The notes beneath the pieces were generated by a model. The model had not been told where the DNA came from and did no database searches. It saw nothing but the letters and a program-made list of their open reading frames with translations. Shown here in pieces: positions 11,117-22,930 of a stretch of DNA of 64,000 bases (positions are counted from its first letter, which is position 1; every line of letters starts with the position of its first letter). The stretch is from NCBI GenBank assembly GCA_038373865.1, contig JAXGGA010001149.1:62001-126000 (forward strand). Reading direction: 5' to 3'. The stretch is from Uloborus plumipes. Lineage: Eukaryota; Arthropoda; Arachnida; Araneae; Uloboridae. Both the position numbers and the translations under genes were made by a program.

Positions 11117-13091
11117 AAAAACGCTATTGTTGGTATCTCTGATGACTTCAGAGAAAGGGACAAGATTTGGAAATCTCTTCAGAAAAATAAAATAGAAATT
11201 GAAGTCTTAAACACGCAATTGTAAAAAATCTTTGAGGAAGTTGGGGAGATAAATATGGTTCGTGTCACTCTTTTAGAATTTTTTCGAAATTGATGTACAA
11301 AAAACGCAAATGTGCGACATCTCTAATGGAACGGAGCTCTAGCCCGGAAAAGTCTTTGAAATTAAAATCTTGATACACAACTTTAGTGCATTTTGATGTC
11401 GTTTGAGAAAGGGATGGGTTTTGATCTTTTCTATTTCTGTTTTTTTTTTCTTTTTCTTTTGTTTTCTATTCCGATTGTCTAATTCTAGCGTTTCGCCTCG
11501 AAAGGCCAGGTAGTCTGTAAGTTCTTCCTCGTTGTACAGAGGAGGTTAGGTGGCAATTGCTTCTTCAGTGCCCCTAGACGTAACTTGGAGCCATTGATCC
11601 ATTTCTTCAAGTGAGTAAAATGCCGCCATGATGACGTAAGCAATTCCTTAAGCAATTCCTTTAAGCAATTAATATCGGAGCCATCCGGATCCGGAGATGA
11701 AAATCCTCTCGAATGAGAAAATCGGAAAAGCAGCAAATAATAATGCAGATGAATATCGCCGAAAAATGACGAAATTTCTAGCGATTTCTAGTAAAAGCAA
11801 TACAAATTCTCAAAATGGCGAGGTTTTTGTCCACGAATCTTGACAACCACACGAGGAAGAGACCTACTGTAACATTTAAGGGTGATTCTCCAAAATCCTG
11901 GCATTTTCGACTCACAAACTCTATAAAAATAAAAATGCTTAAAAAAATCTTTAAAAAATCATACTTACTCTTTGTTAGGAGCTTATTAAGAGAAAAATAG
12001 AGGGAACTCACTTTAAGTATGCTACACCCCCCAAAAAAAGGAGGGGGGGGGTCATTTTTTTCAAACCGAGAGAGTGACAAGAAGCACTAAGCGAGCAAAC
12101 AAATGAATTTTATCAAGGATTATCAGAAATTTTACAACAATAACAAAGAAATAACTTCAACATGAATGAAAAACTATGTTTATTGTTGACAAACAAAACT
12201 AATTTACAACCTCCTTAAACGAACACTGTTTTAAGAGATGCAGCATCCGACAAAATTAATCTATATCTATAAAAATGAGTGTATGTATATATATATACTT
12301 GTCTATATCTATAAAAATGAGTGTATGTATATATATATACTTGTTCTCTATACAAATCCACAGTTTGCGTCAGATTTTCATCAAACTTGACACAGAGGTT
12401 CCTTGATGCCCTAGAATTCTCATAGGCAGGGTCTTAAAATTTTAAAAAATCTAAAAAGCTCAAATTTAAATTTTTTGTCAAAAAATGACCCTATTATAGG
12501 AATCTAGCCTATTTATATTGTAATCGAGATAGGCCTTTTAGTATTCAAATTGATGAAATTTAGACAGGAATTCAAGTGAAACACGGACGATCGCAACTCA
12601 CCAATGCAATCGCAAATTCCCAAATTTGGGTACGTTGCAATCGCTACGAGATGCGATTCTAATGTAATTCGACTTTCAGTAGCGATTGCAATTTGCGATC
12701 GCCTCGAAGCGATTGCAATGGTGTTTCACTTGAATTCCGCCCTTAAGATTTTTAAATATTAGTATTTTCCAACAATGATTACGATTAAAGTAATGAATTT
12801 TCAATTTAAGGCTCACCTATTTCCTTTTAGCATTGAAATAAGTAAAAAACAATCATAATTCATGTGGACTTTATAAAAAGAACCACGGATTTGAATTTCA
12901 AATTTGCAATGCGACAACAGTTGCGTCTGTAATGGAGATAAGCCTTCAGAACGAGAAACAGATTTATTTCAGACAGATTTATTAGATTGAGTTATAATAA
13001 TTTTTACTTTGTAGGTGGGAACAGTTAATAGAGAAAAGTTAATATTTTGAATTTGGCGGGTGAATTTGATGCAATTTTTTCACTTCCATGT

Positions 13092-15785
13092 GGCTCATTC
13101 CACGTCAAATCGCCTAATTTAAATAGTCGGCCGTGCCGTCATGTCTCGGATTTTGTTCAATATTTTTTTACGGATAGATACCTATAAGATAAACTCAAAT
13201 TAATTTTTTTAGATTTTTTGAATAAAAATTTAGGGTTGTAGAATTTATTGAAATTTTGATTTTTTTAGAATTTTTGCTTTTTTATTTTTGGTATGCGTTT
13301 TGAAAAAGCTCTATAACTTCCTCATTTTTCATTCAATTAAGCCAGTTTAAAGATCATTTTAAAGCTAATTATTTTTTCCTTCAATATTAGTGACAAAAAT
13401 GAGATTGTGAAAAATAGAATTTTGCCAAATGTCGTCTGAAGTCAGATTTTGTGTTTTTTCAATTGGTATGTTCAATAGGTCATATCTCCGGAGTACCAAC
13501 TAAGAACTGCCCAATTTTTTTTTTCAGTAATGACAACATCATATACTTTTTATGTATAAAAAATTAGGAGGGTGTTTTTCGTTGTTTTGGAATAAAAAAT
13601 TCAAGTATGTTTTTTCAGTTGGTATGATCAATAGGTCATATCTCCGGACTACCAACTAAGAACTGCACGCCACTTTTTTTCTGTTATGACAACATCATAC
13701 CCTTTTTATGTATAAAAAATTGGGAGGGTGCTTTTTGTAGTTTTGGAATAAAAAAATCAAACGTGTTTTTTCAGTTGGTATGATCAATAGGTCATATCTC
13801 CGGACTACCAACTAAGAACTGCACGCCACTTTTTTTCTGTTATGACAACATCATACCCTTTTTATGTATAAAAAATTGGGAGGGTGCTTTTTGTAGTTTT
13901 GGAATAAAAAAATCAAACGTGTGTTTTCAGTTAGTATGATCAATAGGTCATATCTCCGGAAAACCAGTTAACAACTGCGCCATTTTTTTTTCCATAATGA
14001 AAACATCATGATGTTTTTATGATCAAGAAATTAGAACGAAGTTTTTTTTCTTATTTTGAAATAAAAATATAACATGTTTTTTTCAAAAAACTTTACCTTA
14101 AAATCAACTTTTGAAACTTAAATTTGAGATTCACTCAGCATCACACGTCACAAGCAGATGAAAATGTATCCTTATTTATTACATTCAAATACTTGATGGT
14201 AGTTTTATATTGTTCTATTGCTTGCATGCTTTGGTAGTGAAAAGTCGCTGCAGAATTATTTTACTCTTCAGTAATTATTTGCTAGCCACTCCATCAACCG
14301 ATAGGAATTACGATAAAGTAAACTGAAATGTCTTTAAATATACTTTCATTCATAGTTTGACAAAGAAAGATTCGCGAGCTCTTGGCGGTTGGAAAAAATT
14401 TATATTTGGTTTCCATTATTCTGAAATCTACGTAACATTTTATAATTTGTTATCAAAGGAAAGCATAAAAAATTCATGAATAACAATCTTTATTTCTACG
14501 ATGTTCCGACAGTGGCAACAAAAGGTTTTTCAAATACAGAAACCTTCTTCACTAATATACCCTTCGTGTCTAATGGCTTGAAGAAGTAATTCTCTCTGCT
14601 GCCTACTATTATTAAGGCTCTTTCATATCTTTGCTTTAAAAAATCTTCATTTGCAACCACTTCCACTGCTGTAACGAAAAACATCTGTATCCCCTTTATG
14701 TTTTGAGAGGCAAATTGAAAGATCATGTGCATTTAAAATCTGTCCTTCGAGAGTTCTTTGAAGACTTGCTCTTATTGCAAGCCGTTTTATTGCGCCCCCT
14801 ACTCCATCGCATGCATTCTTGCCCTGATTCGTGGCAAAGAAATGCCATTCAGCTGCCATGTCGTGGTCTTCCTTGTGACAGCATAGTTTTTTTTTTTTTT
14901 TAATTTTACGGAGTTTTTAAACTTGTCGAAAACTTGATTTTCAAAGAAATTTGTTTCAAAAATTCAATATATTTTTTAAATTTCAGAACAACAAAAAACA
15001 CCCTTCTAATATCTTGATCATAAAAAACATTATGATGTTTTCATTATAGAAAAAAAATTGGCGCAGTTGTTAACTGGTAATCCGGAGATATGACCTATTG
15101 ATCATACCAACTGAAAAAACACGTTTGATTTTTTTATTCCAAAACTACAAAAAGCACCCTCCCAATTTTTTATACATTAAAAGGGTATGATGTTGTCATA
15201 ACAGAAAAAAAGTGGCGTGCAGTTCTTAGTTGGTAGTCCGGAGATATGACCTATTGATCATACCAACTGAAAAAACACACTTGAATTTTTTATTCCAAAA
15301 CAACGAAAAACACCCTCCTAATTTTTTATACATAAAAAGTATATGATGTTGTAATTACTGAAAAAAAAAAATTGGGCAGTTCTTAGTTGGTACTCCGGAG
15401 ATATGACCTATTGAACATACCAATTGAAAAAACACAAAATCTGACTTCAGACGACCATTGGCAAAATTCTATTTTTCACAATCTCATTTTTGTCACTAAT
15501 ATTGAAGGAGAAAATAATTAGCTTTAAAATGATACGTAAACTGGCTTAATTGAATGAAAAATGAGGAAGTTATAGAGCTTTTTCAAAATGCATACCAAAA
15601 ATAAAAAAGCAAAAATTCTGAAAAAATCAAAATTTCAAAAAATTCTACAACCCTAAATTTTTATTCAAAAAATCTAAAAAAAATAATTTGAGTTTATCTC
15701 ATAGGTATCTATCCGTAAAAAAATATAGAACAAAATCCGAGACATGACGGCACATAGCCTTAGGCGATTTGACGTGGAATGACCC
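13092..15785. mobile_element. Palindromic TIR element inside the Helitron
   Basis: ATGT on both sides (13,088-13,091 and 15,786-15,789). Ends begin GG[C/G]TCATTCCACGTCAAAT, and the inverted arms extend for roughly 0.9-1 kb each (to about 14,090 and from about 14,930). Both arms carry a ~155-bp tandem unit with GGTCATATCTCCGGA, about four copies left and three right. Between the arms lies a decayed protein gene (14,496-14,859). Family not identified. Confidence 0.8.
14496..14859 (-). pseudogene. Transposon-encoded protein remnant, frameshifted
   Basis: Two overlapping minus-strand frames make one broken segment. The first reads AEWHFFATNQGKNACDGVGG then AIKRLAIRASLQRT. After a one-base shift near 14,705-14,730 the second continues with IKGIQMFFVTAVE and RYERALIIVGSRENYF. 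I associate the WHFFAT..GK..CDG..GG pattern with proteins of unnamed arthropod repeats, but I cannot name the family. It is probably the C-terminal part of this element's transposase. Confidence 0.55.
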
Positions 15786-16198
15786 ATGTGCATATATTTC
15801 ATGCCAGTGGACGCGGCAAAGCACAGACAACATTTCTCTTTAATTTTCACCTTTTGATAAGACTATTTTTCTGTAAACGTTTAACTTTCTGTAATATTTT
15901 AGTTTTTTTCAAAGTTTGTACCTAAGAGACTGATTGATGCAAATTATTTTATACCCATATGAATAGAACTCTTTCAAACTTATTTTCCCTGAATGCTATG
16001 TTGTATTAATAAGCACCCGGGCAACGCCGGGTATTAAGCTAGTATTTATATAAAGAAAGAGATTTACAATCATAAAATAAAGTTCAAATTTTTTTAAATG
16101 AATACTTTTTTTAATAAATGAGACTCCTTTTTAGCCTACTTTCCCGTTAAAAATAAAAGCAAGACGAAAAAAGTATTAAAAGTGGCTTAATGCATCTA

Positions 16199-16335
16199 AA
16201 AAATATCGCCAAGTCCAAAAAATATCGCCAAGTCCAAAAAATATCGCCAAGTTAAAAAAAAATATCGCCAAGTCCAAAAAATATCGCCAAGTTAAAAAAA
16301 AATATCGCCAAGTCCGAAAAATAATGCCAAGTTAA
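16199..16335 (+). repeat. Tandem repeat with ATCGCCAAGT core
   Basis: About six units of AAAAAATATCGCCAAGT, 18-24 bp each, the last degenerate. Confidence 0.85.
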
Positions 16336-16399
16336 AAAAATAAAAAGGTGAAATGAATATCGAAAAATTAAAAATTTGAAAGTAGGGTATTGAGATGGG

Positions 16400-16770
16400 G
16401 AATTTGTGCGTCGGTCGGTCGGTCTGTCTGTCTGTCCCCCACTAATAACTTTTGAATGAACATTCCGATTTGGACAAACTTTTTTTTGTTGGAAAAATCT
16501 CGGCGAGTACAGCTCATTCCCATATTTGATTTTTCAATTTGAACAATTTTTGGTTCAACTTTGAGCCGTTCAAATAACCGGTCCCGCGATACTAACTTTT
16601 TAATGAACAGTCCGATTTGAACAAACTTTTTTTTGTTGGAAAGAACTTTTCAAGGATACTTCATTCCCGTATTTACATTTCCGATTTGAACAATTTCTCG
16701 TTCAACATTGAACCGCTCAAGCAAGCTGTCACCCCTAATAACTTTTGAGTAAACAGTCCGAAAAAAAATG
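16400..16770 (+). repeat. Three ~150-bp tandem units
   Basis: Units contain TAATAACTTTTGAATGAACA, then TCCGATTTG..ACAAACTTTTTTTTG, at about 16,440, 16,590 and 16,735 (last truncated). Preceded by GGTCGGTCGGTCTGTCTGTC. Confidence 0.75.
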
Positions 16771-17479
16771 ACTGACTGTGCAGACAATTTTTTGTTTATT
16801 TATTCATTTGTTTTATTGAATTTATTATTATTATTATTATTATTATTTTTGGCAGATGATTTTTTTTGTAACAAAAATGTTTCATTCACGAGGGCATTTT
16901 ATTCTTTATTTATATTTAACAACTGGCAACAGATTAAAAGTGAAATTCGAGACATTTTATCAACGGACGAGTTTTTTTTTTACTTTTTTTTTTCTTTTTT
17001 TTTTTTTTCTTTCTTTGATAAAATGTGTTTTGATGTACTTTGTACTTTTAACTTTTTTTTTTTTTTTTGAAAACAATTGAGGAATTTTTCTACGGAAGAA
17101 CTGTAACAGTTACATTCTTTAAAAGGTGCGACAAAACTTTATTTATTCATTTATTTACTTTTTATGTGTCTATTTCATCTGATGAGAGGGGTATATTTTG
17201 CTTTTAGAAATCAGCTTCAAGTGCTAAAAAGGTATGTTTGACATAATTTTTAGTCTTAGATAATCAAGAGAATAATGATCAGATGCTAGAATGCCGATGT
17301 CGATGTACGGGAAAGTAGGCTCGTTTAGTTCTTGACAGAACTTCTTGTTAATATTTTAAACTAATGTTTGGTAAATAAATCCATCTATTCTACCGGATGT
17401 TTTACCAGTGCTTTAAAAGTAATGCTAGAGTGACATTTTTTTGCGCCAGGAGAGGGACATTTTAATTAGTCCTGGATCT

Positions 17480-18160
17480 GACAGCACTTCTGTAGGAATG
17501 TTTGAGTACGGAGAATTTTTTTTCAAAAATGTTTAGTAGGTGCCCTAGGAAGTATTTTGGACTCGGGTGGACATTCGCCACCTGGTGCGTTTTTCTGCTA
17601 TGACGTCATCAAAGATGGCGGCCGCTCGCACTCATAAATGCTATGTAAATGCCCAGTACTTCTGTAGGAAATTTAAATGGGGAGAATTTCTTTTCAAAAA
17701 TGTTTAGTAGGTGTCTTAGAAAGTATTTTAGATTTGGGTGGACATCCGTCTCCTGGTACATTTCCCTGTTATGACGTCATCAAATATGGCGGCCACTCGC
17801 TCTCTAAATGCCATATAAATGCCCAGCCCTTCTGTAAGAAATTTAAATAGGGAGCATTTATTTTCAAAAATGTTTCTTAGATGTCCCAGAAATATCTTAG
17901 ACTCGGGTGGACATCCGTCTCCTGGTACATTTTCCTGTTTTTTCCTGACATCATCAAAGATGGCGGCCGCTCGCTCTCATAAATGCTATATAAATGCCCA
18001 GTACTTCTGTAGGAAATTTAAATGGGGAGAATTTCTTTTCAAAAATGGTAAGTAGGTGTCTTAGAAAGTATTTTAGACTCGGGTGGACTTCCGTATCGAG
18101 GTACATTTTCCTGTTATGATGTCATCAAAGATGGCGGCCGCTCGATCCTATAAATGCTCA
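17480..18160 (+). repeat. Tandem array of ~170-bp units with TGACGTCA and AAGATGGCGGC
   Basis: Four units. Each carries GACTCGGGTGGACATCCG-like sequence, a TGACGTCA box or one-base variant, and AAGATGGCGGCCGCTCG or variant (near 17,602, 17,772, 17,946 and 18,119). The inverted right arm repeats this twice (near 24,540 and 24,708). TGACGTCA is the CRE; AAGATGGCGGC is the YY1/Pho consensus. Confidence 0.8.
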
Positions 18161-18488
18161 TATCTATGTTACTACTTGACCGATTTGCATGAAAATTGCA
18201 ATTTATTTTACTAATTTGTCTGATGCTATTTGTCTTTAAGCTGTACTGTTAGAAATTTATTAAAAAAATAATTGAAAGTGAATTTATTGATTTTTTTTCT
18301 TCTTTTTTTCATTTTTAACTATCCAGACTTAACCATAAAAAAATGGTATTAACCTTTTTGTTTGTGCGAGTAAATGCTAAATTACTGCTGCTTGCATGCC
18401 AAAAGATACAGCTGTATTACAACATACTCAAACGTCCTGCTCGTCCAACGATAGCGAGGAAAATTTAATTCAGTTGAAATAGAGGTGA

Positions 18489-18674
18489 ATGAGAAGAAAT
18501 ACGAAAATTCAGACATGTCATAGCAGTTTAGTAGAATTACTTGATCTTTTTTACAGTTCTGATGTTGATTATGCTTTTCCCACTCTGAAAACATATTCGA
18601 AGGACCGGTTTTACCATCTTGTACACTCAGTTTTGAAGAAAATCCACAGTAACAACAATTTTGATTTTTGCTAG
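18489..18674 (+). pseudogene. Short coding relic in left arm
   Basis: Contains LVELLDLFYSSDVDYAF then LKTYSKDRFYHLV. The inverted right arm (24,030-24,180, minus) encodes a related LKEYSKNRLYHPV in a broken frame. Preservation of similar peptides in both arms hints at former coding sequence; function unknown. Confidence 0.35.
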
Positions 18675-18760
18675 TGATGCTATACCATATAAATTAGCAT
18701 GCGACTATTTACGCATCTCAAATGAATTTCAATCGTGTCCTCAACCAGCTGGGTCAGAAC

Positions 18761-18946
18761 CAGTAGCGTATATAGACTTAGGTGCACCCCCTTGCTAGAT
18801 TTGCAAGTGTCCCTACTTCCCTATTAAACTGTAAGAAATATTTTTCCCGTGTAACTCATAGTGCTATTTTTCTTAAAGTTGCTCCCTCAAACATTATGCC
18901 CCCCCCCCCGCTTCTTGGGGGTTGCGGGGTGCTATGTACGCCACTG
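18761..18946. mobile_element. hAT MITE with perfect 8-bp target duplication
   Basis: GTCAGAAC at 18,753-18,760 and again at 18,947-18,954. Inverted ends CAGTAGCGTA and CAGTGGCGTA; 186 bp, non-coding. An 8-bp duplication with CAG-type ends is the hAT pattern. A related left end (CAGTGGCATA) is at 7,436. Confidence 0.85.
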
Positions 18947-19292
18947 GTCAGAACTATCTACCATTGACAACCTATGACGAAGGTGTGTACAGGTTATCGT
19001 ATGTGATGTTCAACTAAACTTTCCAAATAAGTTTGCAAATATTGTAATAAGGGTTGGGTGCATTCCGAACGGCAACAGTTGTGATATGCTGCCTAGGAAA
19101 ATATCTTCGGAAAAGTCTAATATCTGATGTGTTTTATGGTATCGGATATGATATTGGAACTAACCACGGTTTTGCCCAAAAGAGAAATGGTTTGAACATC
19201 TACCATGAATTTTCTAAGAAGCAAACTCTGAACTTAGATGCAAAAGTTGTCTTAATGTTTAAATATGAACTGTAAGAAAGTAACTTGTTTAA

Positions 19293-19530
19293 CCCTTTGA
19301 CGGTTATGGAAATAAGCAGTTTCCGTTTACTTAATTCGAGCAGCATTAGGAGTAAGCAGTAGTCGAAAGTGGCACCTGTTCCTACATAATGTTATACAAA
19401 TTTCACTACGCGAGTAGTACTCGTCACTAACCACTTCGGTCAAAATCTTGCTCCCGAGCGGAACTCGTTTGCGCGCATTATGAAGCACGATTCGATTGCG
19501 AGCTGAACTCGTTCATAACTTATCAAAGGG
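19293..19530. mobile_element. piggyBac-like MITE (TTAA)
   Basis: TTAA at 19,289-19,292 and 19,531-19,534. Inverted ends begin CCCTTTGA (CCCTTTGACGG left, CCCTTTGATAA right), then TTATG. 238 bp, non-coding, rich in GAACTCGTT-like short repeats. Confidence 0.8.
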
Positions 19531-19623
19531 TTAATATACTTCCCAATACATCACACTATTTACTGAAAAAAACACTGGCTTCAAAAGATACAATGAAAAA
19601 TATATTAAACTTATTTAATACTG

Positions 19624-19953
19624 GTGACTGAAGATCTACTGGAGACTGTGCTTTACACGATACGAGGTAAAAAGAGTCAAGCTCACTCAAGTTCCATTCA
19701 TAGAGCCATATTGGTAGTATTTCCTTGCAACAAAGCACAAAATGCTTATACTAATACAAGGAAAGCCGGTAAAAAGAAGTCAAACAGACAGTCTCACCAA
19801 CCTCACCTGATGATACGAAAACTTTTAGCTCGTTCCTCTGACGGGGAAGAGCTCTTTCAGTATGAACTATCAGAAAACTGTTCATTGTTTAATGAACAAG
19901 AGTTTGTTAAAATTACAAATATGTGCATTGTTAAAGAGCTAGAAAAATCTTAA
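19624..19953 (+). pseudogene. Unrecognised open frame (109 aa)
   Basis: An open frame in plus orientation with a basic middle (KAGKKKSNRQSHQPH) and an acidic end. I recognise no domain. Because it lies inside the large palindromic element it may be a remnant of that element's gene, or chance. Confidence 0.2.
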
Positions 19954-20040
19954 GGCAGCATAAGAGAAGAAACCTTGTTCAAGTCTGATGAAAAGTCCTG
20001 TTACATAATGAACTTTTCTATACGAAAGGTTATGATAGAT

Positions 20041-20602
20041 AATAATAACAAGTTTAAAAAACTATAACCCGACTACAAAAAAAAAAAAGCACTGAAAGGT
20101 AAGAAACAAGGTAGGTGCTATTTAATATCATCGTCTTATTAAATAAAACAAGACGTTTGATATCTTAGCTATACCTGTTTATTTAGTTCTACGACTTGAA
20201 CCCTCTGCAAGTTCCACATTAACAACATAATTCAATTCAAATGCTGTAGTCGTGCGTTGTCAACTACAGAAAGCAAGCATTTAATCTTGATACACAAGCA
20301 AACATATTAGTTTGATCTATATATATACAAGAATGGTAAATTAGGTTATAATGTTATTCTATCAAATTGTTTTTCTGTAGTTGACAACGCACGACTACAG
20401 CATTTGAATTGAATTATGTTGTTAATGTGGAACTTGCAGAGGGTTCAAGTCGTAGAACTAAATAAACAGGTATAGCTAAGATATCAAACGTCTTGTTTTA
20501 TTTAATAAGACGATGATATTAAATAGCACCTACCTTGTTTCTTACCTTTCAGTGCTTTTTTTTTTTGTAGTCGGGTTATAGTTTTTTAAACTTGTTATTA
20601 TT
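20041..20602. repeat. Snap-back palindrome, 232-bp arms
   Basis: The arms 20,041-20,272 and 20,372-20,602 are almost perfect inverted copies, the main difference being an A-run length, with a 99-nt spacer. The right arm continues into a shorter repeat TTGTAGTCGGGTTA at 20,620. Confidence 0.9.
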
Positions 20603-20747
20603 TATGACTTTTTAGAGATTTTTTGTAGTCGGGTTACAGGTTTTTAAAACTTTTTTTATTTTACTCCACTGTATATTAGCAAATGAATACACATGACAAA
20701 ATTAAATGTACACAACAAAAAAGGATGAAAAGTTATTTGGGTAATTT

Positions 20748-21105
20748 TTATTGAGCAGTGTCAAAACTTCCCAGCCTTTCCAATTCCATCAAAGACGCTG
20801 AATCATGAGGGTTGCTTAAAAGTTTCCGTGGGTCCAGATCGCTTATAAATAAACCCTCCAATGTCCTTACCCTACTTAAGGCGACGTAAACTTGGCCCTT
20901 TGCAAAAATTCGTCTTCCAACGTCGATTACTGCCTCATTCAAAGTGCAACCTTGCAACTTGTGTACTGTGACACCCCAACACAAAATAAGAGGCAGCATT
21001 TTACTTACTATTTTACTACTGCCTCTCAAACCATCATACTCAACCGAGCTAGGAATTATCCGAACAGTTTTATCAGTTTTGTCGTCGGGTTTTATAATTG
21101 CGTTT
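20748..21105 (-). pseudogene. Pif1-type helicase C-terminus (Helitron-derived remnant)
   Basis: The minus-strand frame ends at 20,748. It encodes PLILCWGVTVHKLQGCTL (the conserved HK.QG segment of the last Pif1/RecD-like helicase motifs), AKGQVYVALSRV and then LDPRKLLSNPHD. These are characteristic of the Pif1-like helicase at the C-terminus of Helitron transposases and related Pif1 proteins. Homology starts near 21,100, where another repeat begins, so only about 110 residues remain: no Walker A motif and no Rep domain. It is not an intact host gene. Confidence 0.75.
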
Positions 21106-21109
21106 AACT

Positions 21110-22635
21110 AATTTCATGCTAAAATCTAGGTCAGCCTTAAACTGGAAATTCATTGTTGATTGCGACTTTTGTTTAAACTATAACACACTTAGTTACGAAA
21201 ATATCGGTAAAAATCAGTGCTTGTCTAGGAATAATCGATTTTTCCTCTTGTTAAATTCTAATAAAAAGTAGCCTATGACACTCGGAACTCGAAAACGAAT
21301 CGATTGGCACCTCATTCATCAAAATCGAATGAATAGTTTATAGTCTAAGATCCCACCGCAGTTTATCTACACTCATAGCGTACACTCATCACGTATATAT
21401 CAAATTAAAGCACATTTTTTTCTGAACGTGATGCACTAAGTCTTCGTTTGTAAAAGTGCCCGAAACCTATAGGCAGCCTGACCTAAACGGGACATATGAA
21501 TGAAGTATTTCTACACTCATTGCGTACACTCATCACGTATATATCAAATTAAAGCTGATTTTTTCCTGAACGTGATGCACTAAGGCTGCCTATGTAAAAG
21601 TGGCCGCAACCTCCAGGCAGCCTGGCCTGAACACGTCACATGAATGTAGTATTTCTACACTCATCGCGTACACTCATCACGTATATATCAAATTAAAGCT
21701 GATTTTTTTCTGAAAGTGATGCACTAAGGCTGCCTATGTAAAAGTGGCCGCAACCTGTAGGCAGCCTGGCATAACAGATCACATAAAAGTCAAATTCTTC
21801 ATTCATGTAATTTGTTTAGACCCGGCTGCCTACAGGTTGCGGCCACTTTTATATAGGCAGTCTTAGTGCATCACTTTCAGAGAAAAAATCAGCTTTAATT
21901 TGATATATACGTGATGAGTGTACGCGATGAGTGTAGAAATACTACATTCATGTGACTTATTTAGGCCAGGCTGGCAAGAGGTTGCGGTCACTTTTACATA
22001 GGCAGCCTTAGTACATCACTTTCAGAAAAAAAATCAGCTTTCACTTAATATATACGTGATTAGTGTACGCGATGAGTGTAGTAATACTACATTCATGTGA
22101 CCTGTTTAGGAAAGGCTGCCTAGAGGTTGCGGCCTCTTTTCCATAGGCAGCCTTAGTGCATCACCTTCAAGAAACAATCAGCTTTAATTTAATATATACG
22201 TGATGAGTGTACGCGATGAGTGTAGAAAGACTACATTCATGCGACCTGTTCAGGCCAGGCTGCCTAGAGGTTGCGGCCACTTTTACATAGGCAGCCTTAG
22301 TGCATCACGTTCAGGAAAAAATAAGCTTTAATTTGATATATACGTGATGAGTGTACGCAATGAGTATAGAAATACTACATTCATATGTCCCGTTTAGGCC
22401 AGGCTGCCTGTAGGTTTCGGGCACTTTTACATACGAAGACTTAGTGCATCACGTTCAGAAAAAAATGTGCTTTAATTTGATATAAACGTGATGAGTGTAC
22501 GCTATGAGTGTAGATAAACTGCGGTGGGATCTTAGACTATTAGGAGCTACGGTGGAACATCCTTAACCACAAGCATAGCCAGACTGCTAAAAACATAACC
22601 CTTCCTTTAGGCCTTGCCGTAGTCGGGTAAAAATG
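21110..22635 (+). repeat. Direct-repeat copy 1, carrying a fold-back insertion
   Basis: Runs from CTAATTTCATGCTAAAATC to ..GCCGTAGTCGGGTAAAAA and matches 22,931-23,235 closely, except for the 1.2-kb insertion at 21,341-22,539 and a 30-bp difference near 21,160. It abuts the helicase remnant, so it may be a Helitron terminal segment. Confidence 0.8.
21341..22539. mobile_element. 1.2-kb fold-back element built of ~150-bp units
   Basis: TTA duplicated at both ends (21,338-21,340 and 22,540-22,542); the nearby copy at 23,140 shows the uninterrupted site. Inverted ends start TAGTCTAAGATCCCACCGCA. The interior is an array: three units with CACTCATCACGTATATATCA in plus orientation and five in minus, meeting near 21,790. 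No coding sequence. Confidence 0.85.
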
Positions 22636-22930
22636 AAGAAAAATGTAGCTTACCTTTTAGTCTACTTCTTGAGATTTACGGCACTATAAAACATGTAACA
22701 TTCGTCAAAGCGCATCAAAGGTTCCGAGCTTTCAAGATTTCATGTAATGTACAAAAATCATGTAATTAAAAATGAAACTTTTGCCTATTTTAATACAAGT
22801 TTTCACGTCACGATAATCAAGTGTTGTCAAAACAAAAACCTTGAAATTCAAGTTTAACTGGAAAAATGCATGTGCAAAATAATGAATTGAAACAAATATT
22901 TAATAACTATCTTCTATATATATTGCTTTG

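Larger units (their letters stand above)
12260..16042 (+). mobile_element. Helitron, non-autonomous
   Basis: Starts TCTATATCTATAAAAATGAG after an A and ends with a hairpin (CCCGG-GCAACG-CCGGG), ATTAAG and CTAG followed by T. These are the 5'-TC, 3'-hairpin-CTAG and A/T insertion hallmarks. The first 42 bp are duplicated in tandem (12,260 and 12,302). No Rep or helicase is present inside. A palindromic TIR element (13,092-15,785) occupies most of the length. Confidence 0.85.

Noticed and set aside
16768..17080. Overlapping open frames of about 75-100 codons
   Set aside because: Phe-rich translations of poly-T and TTATTA runs; low-complexity artefact.
20748..21105. Host PIF1 helicase gene
   Set aside because: Only the last ~110 residues are present, ending abruptly at a repeat border, without nucleotide-binding motifs or adjacent exons.
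21341..22539. Regularly spaced repeats suggestive of a CRISPR array
   Set aside because: Eukaryotic context, ~150-bp units that are similar throughout with no unique spacers, and inverted halves: a fold-back transposon.
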